From the NCBI GenBank assembly GCA_016256075.1, contig SDVU01000844.1, positions 1 to 10,116 on the forward strand: DNA of 10,116 bases. Reading direction: 5' to 3'. The translations under genes were made by a program, and so were the position numbers. The stretch is from Dictyocoela muelleri. Its lineage: Eukaryota > Microsporidia. Positions 7,703 to 10,116 of this stretch are shown one piece after another (within the stretch, counting starts at the first letter, position 1; the number at the start of each line of letters is the position of its first letter). The notes under the pieces are model-generated. The model searched no databases and was not told the DNA's origin. It was given only the letters and a program-made list of their open reading frames with translations.

Positions 7703-7911
7703 TACATGGTGACAACATTCATAGCTGCCAACCCAGATAGTTGTCTCCAACCATAGTCTTAATACCTTTTGTTCCTGGTGTTCCAAAAATACGTCACTTC
7801 ATAAGCTACCCAGAAGCCCAGCTGTATACGCGATTTTTGTTTTATCAATGATTCAGCAGGATACAGGTAATTATTTGCTTTTTCATTAACTTTTATTTTC
7901 ACAAATTTTTG

Positions 7912-7952
7912 CCTAGATGCGTCGCCGCACTCTCCCCGACGCCTAGGAGAGT
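7912..7952. repeat. GC-rich alternative hairpins in the SINE-like body
   Basis: CCTAGATGCGTCG (7912-7924) pairs with CGACGCCTAGG (7937-7947), with two bases bulged. ACTCTCC (7929-7935) can instead pair with GGAGAGT (7946-7952). The two folds share bases and exclude each other. This is the most G+C-rich spot in the window and could be a structured central domain of the SINE-like RNA. Confidence 0.6.
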
Positions 7953-8087
7953 CACTTCTGCTTCATTGTCATATTAGACCAAGTCTTAATCAGTTATACC
8001 ACACTGGTAAAAGTGTAATTACTAGTATATTTCTATAGTTTTTTTGACCGCTTAATGTCATTCACTCGTTATTTATTAAATAGTGAC

Positions 8088-8157
8088 GTCAGTGGGATTC
8101 GAACCACGATACTTAATTTTTAGATCCAAGAGTGTTAAACACTGAGCTATCTGGCCA
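8088..8157 (-). pseudogene. tRNA-like sequence (SINE head), cloverleaf decayed
   Basis: On the minus strand, GGCCAGA-TAGCTCAGTGTTTAA opens a tRNA-like unit and GGTTCGAATCCCAC forms its T-arm region. Positions of the A box, B box and 3' end fit a tRNA of about 72 nt. The acceptor arms pair poorly (about 4 of 7 positions including a G-U), the D-stem lacks its partner, and one G seems missing before TTCGAAT. It is therefore a tRNA-derived relic and not a working tRNA gene. The anticodon cannot be assigned reliably. Confidence 0.6.
8095..8149 (-). promoter_or_regulatory. Internal RNA polymerase III promoter (A and B boxes)
   Basis: A box TAGCTCAGTGT lies at 8139-8149 on the minus strand and fits TRGYNNARNNG at every fixed position but the last. 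B box GGTTCGAATCC lies at 8095-8105 and is a perfect consensus. The 33-base gap between them is the normal tRNA spacing. A second perfect A box, TGGTATAACTG, lies further downstream at 7991-8001 but has no B box after it. Confidence 0.7.
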
Positions 8158-8160
8158 TCT

Positions 8161-8230
8161 AAAAAAAATAAAAAAAATATAATGTGTGATTTTTGATTGA
8201 AAAAGTGTGAATTTATTATGAAAACCCCTG
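8161..8230. repeat. Outermost piece of the right mariner terminal repeat
   Basis: Read on the minus strand, it begins CAGGGGTTTTC and continues with ATTCACACTTTTTCAATC, aligning with 4258-4320 over its whole length. TA (8231-8232) follows, the usual target of this superfamily. The inner continuation of the repeat lies beyond the SINE-like and Merlin-3 insertions. Confidence 0.8.
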
Positions 8231-8232
8231 TA

Positions 8233-8830
8233 AGACCAATAAAATTTAAAAAAATGTTGATTGTTATTTTATTTCTTTCTATTTTCTTAGAAACTCTTTA
8301 TTTTATTCTGATGACGATAATCCATTATTTTTCTTTTTATCATTTTTACCTATAATAAAGAAATGCTAATTTTTATTTATAATTTTTTTGATAAAATTCT
8401 AGCTATGTCTATTATCAAATTTTCGACATTTAATTGTTCATAATACAAAAAGGCCATTTTATAAAAAAAAACTATTTTTTTTATTTAATGGTAGAAATTT
8501 TTCTCGCCGTTCAATATAGACAGTGTTCACATTACACAATTTTCATAATACACTAATTGACTGTAGAAGCTTTTGATCTTATTTAAAATCCGAAATACAA
8601 AAAAGGGAATGGGGTTTAGAGGTAAAATATTAATAAAGAGCTTTACCCGTCTACCTTTTACAAAAATTAATGTAAAATTAAAACTACAAAGTATTTAAAT
8701 GATGTTTAAAGTAATATTAAGAGTAATTCCAGAAATTTATATTAAAAAGTTTTTAATAATAAATTTAATTTTAAAATTAATAATTTTATCAAACACCACT
8801 TACAGAGTCATACATTAATATATGCATTAA
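8233..8830. other. Gene-free stretch right of the mariner element
   Basis: No transposase block, RNA gene or long inverted repeat was recognised. A 32-codon hydrophobic frame at 8254-8352 (+), Ile/Leu/Phe-rich, is within chance expectation for T-rich DNA. A weak inverted pair GGTAAA / TTTACC occurs at about 8622-8650. Confidence 0.4.
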
Positions 8831-8977
8831 AATTATCTGTACTAAAATTTCATTCCGGTCATAGCTGTACTAAAATTTTCTCCCCATATAAAAAAATTGA
8901 GATCTGTACCGAAATACCCTGATCATAGCTGTACATAATTGCCCCTAATAATAAATCGAAAAAAAAAATATTTAATA

Positions 8978-9377
8978 AAATAAAAAAAAGGAGAATAAAT
9001 ATAAAAATTAATTATGAAGATGCATTAAAGCATTTTTATTGATTATTTTTAATAAATTTAAGATATTTTCAAAAAATCGAACTTATTATTAGTAAAATAA
9101 TTTTTTTTAATAAAAAACTCTCTCTGCTTAATTTTAATCTTTGTTTTTAATTTAATTTCCTTTTTTTAATTTATTTTAAAGATCCAATGCTTGTGAATTT
9201 TTTATTAATTAATTTAAAAGATTTCATTTCAATTTCAAAAAAAAAACATTTTTTTTACCTGTAAAAAATTTTTCCCTCTGGGTGGAAATTTTAGTACATA
9301 TATAAAAAATTTATTACATAAAATATAAAAAAGGCAAATAAAAAAATAAAAATTAATTATAAAGCAGTATTAAAGCC
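8978..9377 (+). repeat. Direct repeat pair, ~50 bp, ~343 bp apart
   Basis: Segments 8978-9032 and 9321-9377 share AAAAATTAATTATnAAG and a following ATTAAAGC, with similar A-rich lead-ins containing AAAGG. They are in the same orientation. They may be internal repeats of the motif family around them or two truncated copies of one element. The entry spans both copies; the sequence between them is mostly poly-A/T. Confidence 0.5.
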
Positions 9378-9381
9378 TTAG

Positions 9382-9429
9382 ATCATGTGAAAATTATCCC
9401 CACAGGGGGGAGGATAATGTTCATATGAT
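9382..9429. repeat. Imperfect palindrome: two abutting element ends
   Basis: ATCATGTGAAAATTATCC (9382-9399) and GGATAATGTTCATATGAT (9412-9429) are complementary at 16 of 18 positions, around a G-rich centre CCACAGGGGGGA. The arrangement looks like two terminal repeats placed head to head: one would close the motif-family element on the left and one would open the Merlin-4 element on the right. Confidence 0.55.
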
Positions 9430-9492
9430 AATATATATATATATCGCCCATGTGATTCAAGACATATTAAATTTTTTTTATGCGTCTAATAG

Positions 9493-10116
9493 AGAATAAA
9501 TAATCGACTTTCTTCAAGAAAAAAAATAATTTATGGTATTATGGTTTGCACTACATGTGATGTAAACATGTTTTTAGGAAAATACAAAGAATGCAGATCA
9601 GGAAATACTTTGAAGTGTCTGAATTATCGATGTGAGAAATATCAGACAACTATCTCTATATTAAAAAGATCATTTTTGAAAATATGAGAATAGATACTAG
9701 AAAATGCCTGGCTATTCTATATTATCTTTCAGAAAATGAGATAATAAATAAAATAAAATAAAGTTAGTTTTACGAAAATAAGCAAAAAAAACATAAATTA
9801 TAATTTTCAATAAGATAGAAAATAAAACAATATTGTGAGGAAAATAGAATAAAATTTTGCGGTTTGATGTTATAGTGCAGGTCAATGTGACAAAGTTAGA
9901 TTTTTTTTCAAATAAATTCGTGAAAAATCTGTCCGAGAACCTATTTGGGCTGTTACTGTTACGGATAAGAGTACATTACTTCACAAAGGGTATGCGGATT
10001 TGGTTCTACAACGGTTTGTGCCACTCAAAAGAATTGAGGAGGGGTAATGAAAGTATATTGAAAGAAGCATGAAATCTTCTGATAAAGAAGGCCCCCGGAA
10101 TTCGTTTTTAATATAC
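9493..10116 (+). pseudogene. Merlin / ISXO2-like transposase relic (Merlin-4), runs off the window
   Basis: From ATG 9541, 48 codons encode a clear N-terminal zinc ribbon: CTTC (Cys 3 and 6) and CLNYRC (Cys 26 and 31), followed by EKYQTTISILKRSF, the usual 'TTxSIRxGSFF' block. One base out of frame, ENMRIDTRKCLAILYYLSEN continues the family's helical region. After a poorly conserved stretch, REPIWAVTVTDKSTLLHKGY (9934 onwards; that frame closes at 10045-10047) resembles the 'RDPIWVLGI.D.S...GY' strand region of the catalytic domain. The first catalytic Asp block between these parts was not recognised. An overlapping open frame at 9857-10072 is a different frame and not the protein. The rest of the catalytic domain and the right end lie beyond the window. 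Confidence 0.75.

Larger units (their letters stand above)
7675..8160 (-). mobile_element. SINE-like element with tRNA-derived head and (TA)n tail
   Basis: Read on the minus strand, the element starts at about 8160 with a tRNA-like head containing both RNA polymerase III boxes. It continues through a body of higher G+C than its surroundings and ends in 14 TA units at 7675-7702. Head, body and simple-repeat tail in this order is the layout of a tRNA-derived SINE. It separates two pieces of the mariner right terminal repeat, so it inserted there. A target duplication is hard to call because both flanks are A/T runs. The body shows no coding frame. Alternatives are a decayed tRNA gene cluster or a captured host fragment. 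Confidence 0.6.
4258..8230 (+). mobile_element. Tc1/mariner (IS630-like) element, broken and split by three insertions
   Basis: Both outer ends carry the same terminal repeat: CAGGGTTTTCC at 4258 and the complement of CAGGGGTTTTC ending at 8230, each followed inward by repeated ATTCACACTTTAT / TCAATCAAAA units. TA follows the right end, while AA precedes the left end, so the expected TA duplication survives on one side only. The plus-strand transposase relic is at about 5055-6054. Removing the inserted MITE with its TA copy (566 bp), Merlin-3 with its duplication (1,544 bp) and the SINE-like element (about 486 bp) from 3,973 bp leaves about 1.38 kb, the normal size for this superfamily. This arithmetic supports reading 4258-8230 as one original element. 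Confidence 0.8.
8836..9429. repeat. Family of TGTACTAAAATTT...CCCC motifs in both orientations
   Basis: Related ~22-28 bp motifs occur forward near 8836 (CTGTACTAAAATTTCATTCC), 8857 (GGTCATAGCTGTACTAAAAT), 8921 (GATCATAGCTGTACATAATT) and 9381 (GATCATGTGAAAATTATCCC). They occur reversed at 9275-9302 (complement TGTACTAAAATTTCCACCC) and 9404-9429. The opposed copies at 8836 and 9302 could be the ends of a ~470-bp non-coding MITE. No target duplication could be fixed, and copies are diverged, so the boundaries are uncertain. Confidence 0.5.

Noticed and set aside
7867-7916. Intron-like GTAATT...TTTTTGCCTAG segment on the plus strand
   Set aside because: No open frame continues on either side, and the SINE-like element reads on the opposite strand; a 50-base GT-AG match is expected by chance in T-rich sequence.
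8088-8157. Functional tRNA gene
   Set aside because: The acceptor, D and T stems pair poorly; only the promoter boxes are well kept, as in SINE heads.
8254-8352. Small hydrophobic 32-codon peptide on the plus strand
   Set aside because: T-rich DNA gives Ile/Leu/Phe strings by chance, and nothing around it supports a gene.
9857-10072. 71-codon open frame on the plus strand
   Set aside because: The Merlin-like block (REPIWAV...) lies in a different frame over the same bases; this frame has no family similarity.
1-10116. Retrovirus-like, LTR or Polinton-type elements, and bacterial defence or phage systems
   Set aside because: No reverse transcriptase, integrase, capsid or polymerase motifs and no long direct terminal repeats were seen; everything recognised fits DNA transposons and a SINE-like element.

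Overview
No intact gene is visible in this window. It is very AT-rich DNA (roughly one fifth to one quarter G+C by eye) built almost entirely from decayed, partly nested DNA transposons and their short relatives. Four transposase remnants belong to the Merlin / IS1016 / ISXO2-like lineage and one to Tc1/mariner (IS630-like, DD34E type). A tRNA-headed, SINE-like element is inserted in the mariner element. The organism is a eukaryote. The extreme AT content, the lack of genes and the many Merlin and mariner relics fit a large-genome microsporidian, but the tRNA-derived SINE-like element would also suit an AT-rich animal or protist. The sequence alone does not settle this.

Layout. 1-1141: gene-free AT-rich DNA with a cluster of TGGCATTTTTTCGG-type inverted repeats (55-125), a perfect hairpin (354-376) and an isolated G+C-richer island (871-929). 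1150-2387: Merlin-1, bounded by an exact 8-bp target duplication (CTTAAATT), with ends made of ~19-bp tandem motifs and a broken transposase. 2396-3039: nothing recognised. 3040-4023: Merlin-2, with 26-bp inverted ends and a broken transposase in which all three catalytic acidic residues can still be read. 4258-8230: a Tc1/mariner element enlarged about threefold by three later insertions. These are a palindromic TA-flanked MITE (4463-5026), Merlin-3 on the minus strand (6122-7657, exact 8-bp duplication GAAAAATT) and the SINE-like element (about 7675-8160, minus strand, ending in a (TA)n tail). Removing the three leaves about 1.38 kb, a normal mariner length. 8231-8830: nothing recognised. 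8836-9429: a family of short TGTACTAAAATTT-type motifs in both orientations, a direct repeat and a head-to-head palindrome. 9493-10116: the N-terminal half of Merlin-4, cut by the window edge.

The genes do not form a pathway. The interest lies in element architecture: Merlin-3 carries ~310-bp terminal repeats that are each a complete fold-back palindrome, Merlin-1 carries 5-6 periodic motifs at each end, and the nesting order can be read directly from target duplications and interrupted mariner ends.
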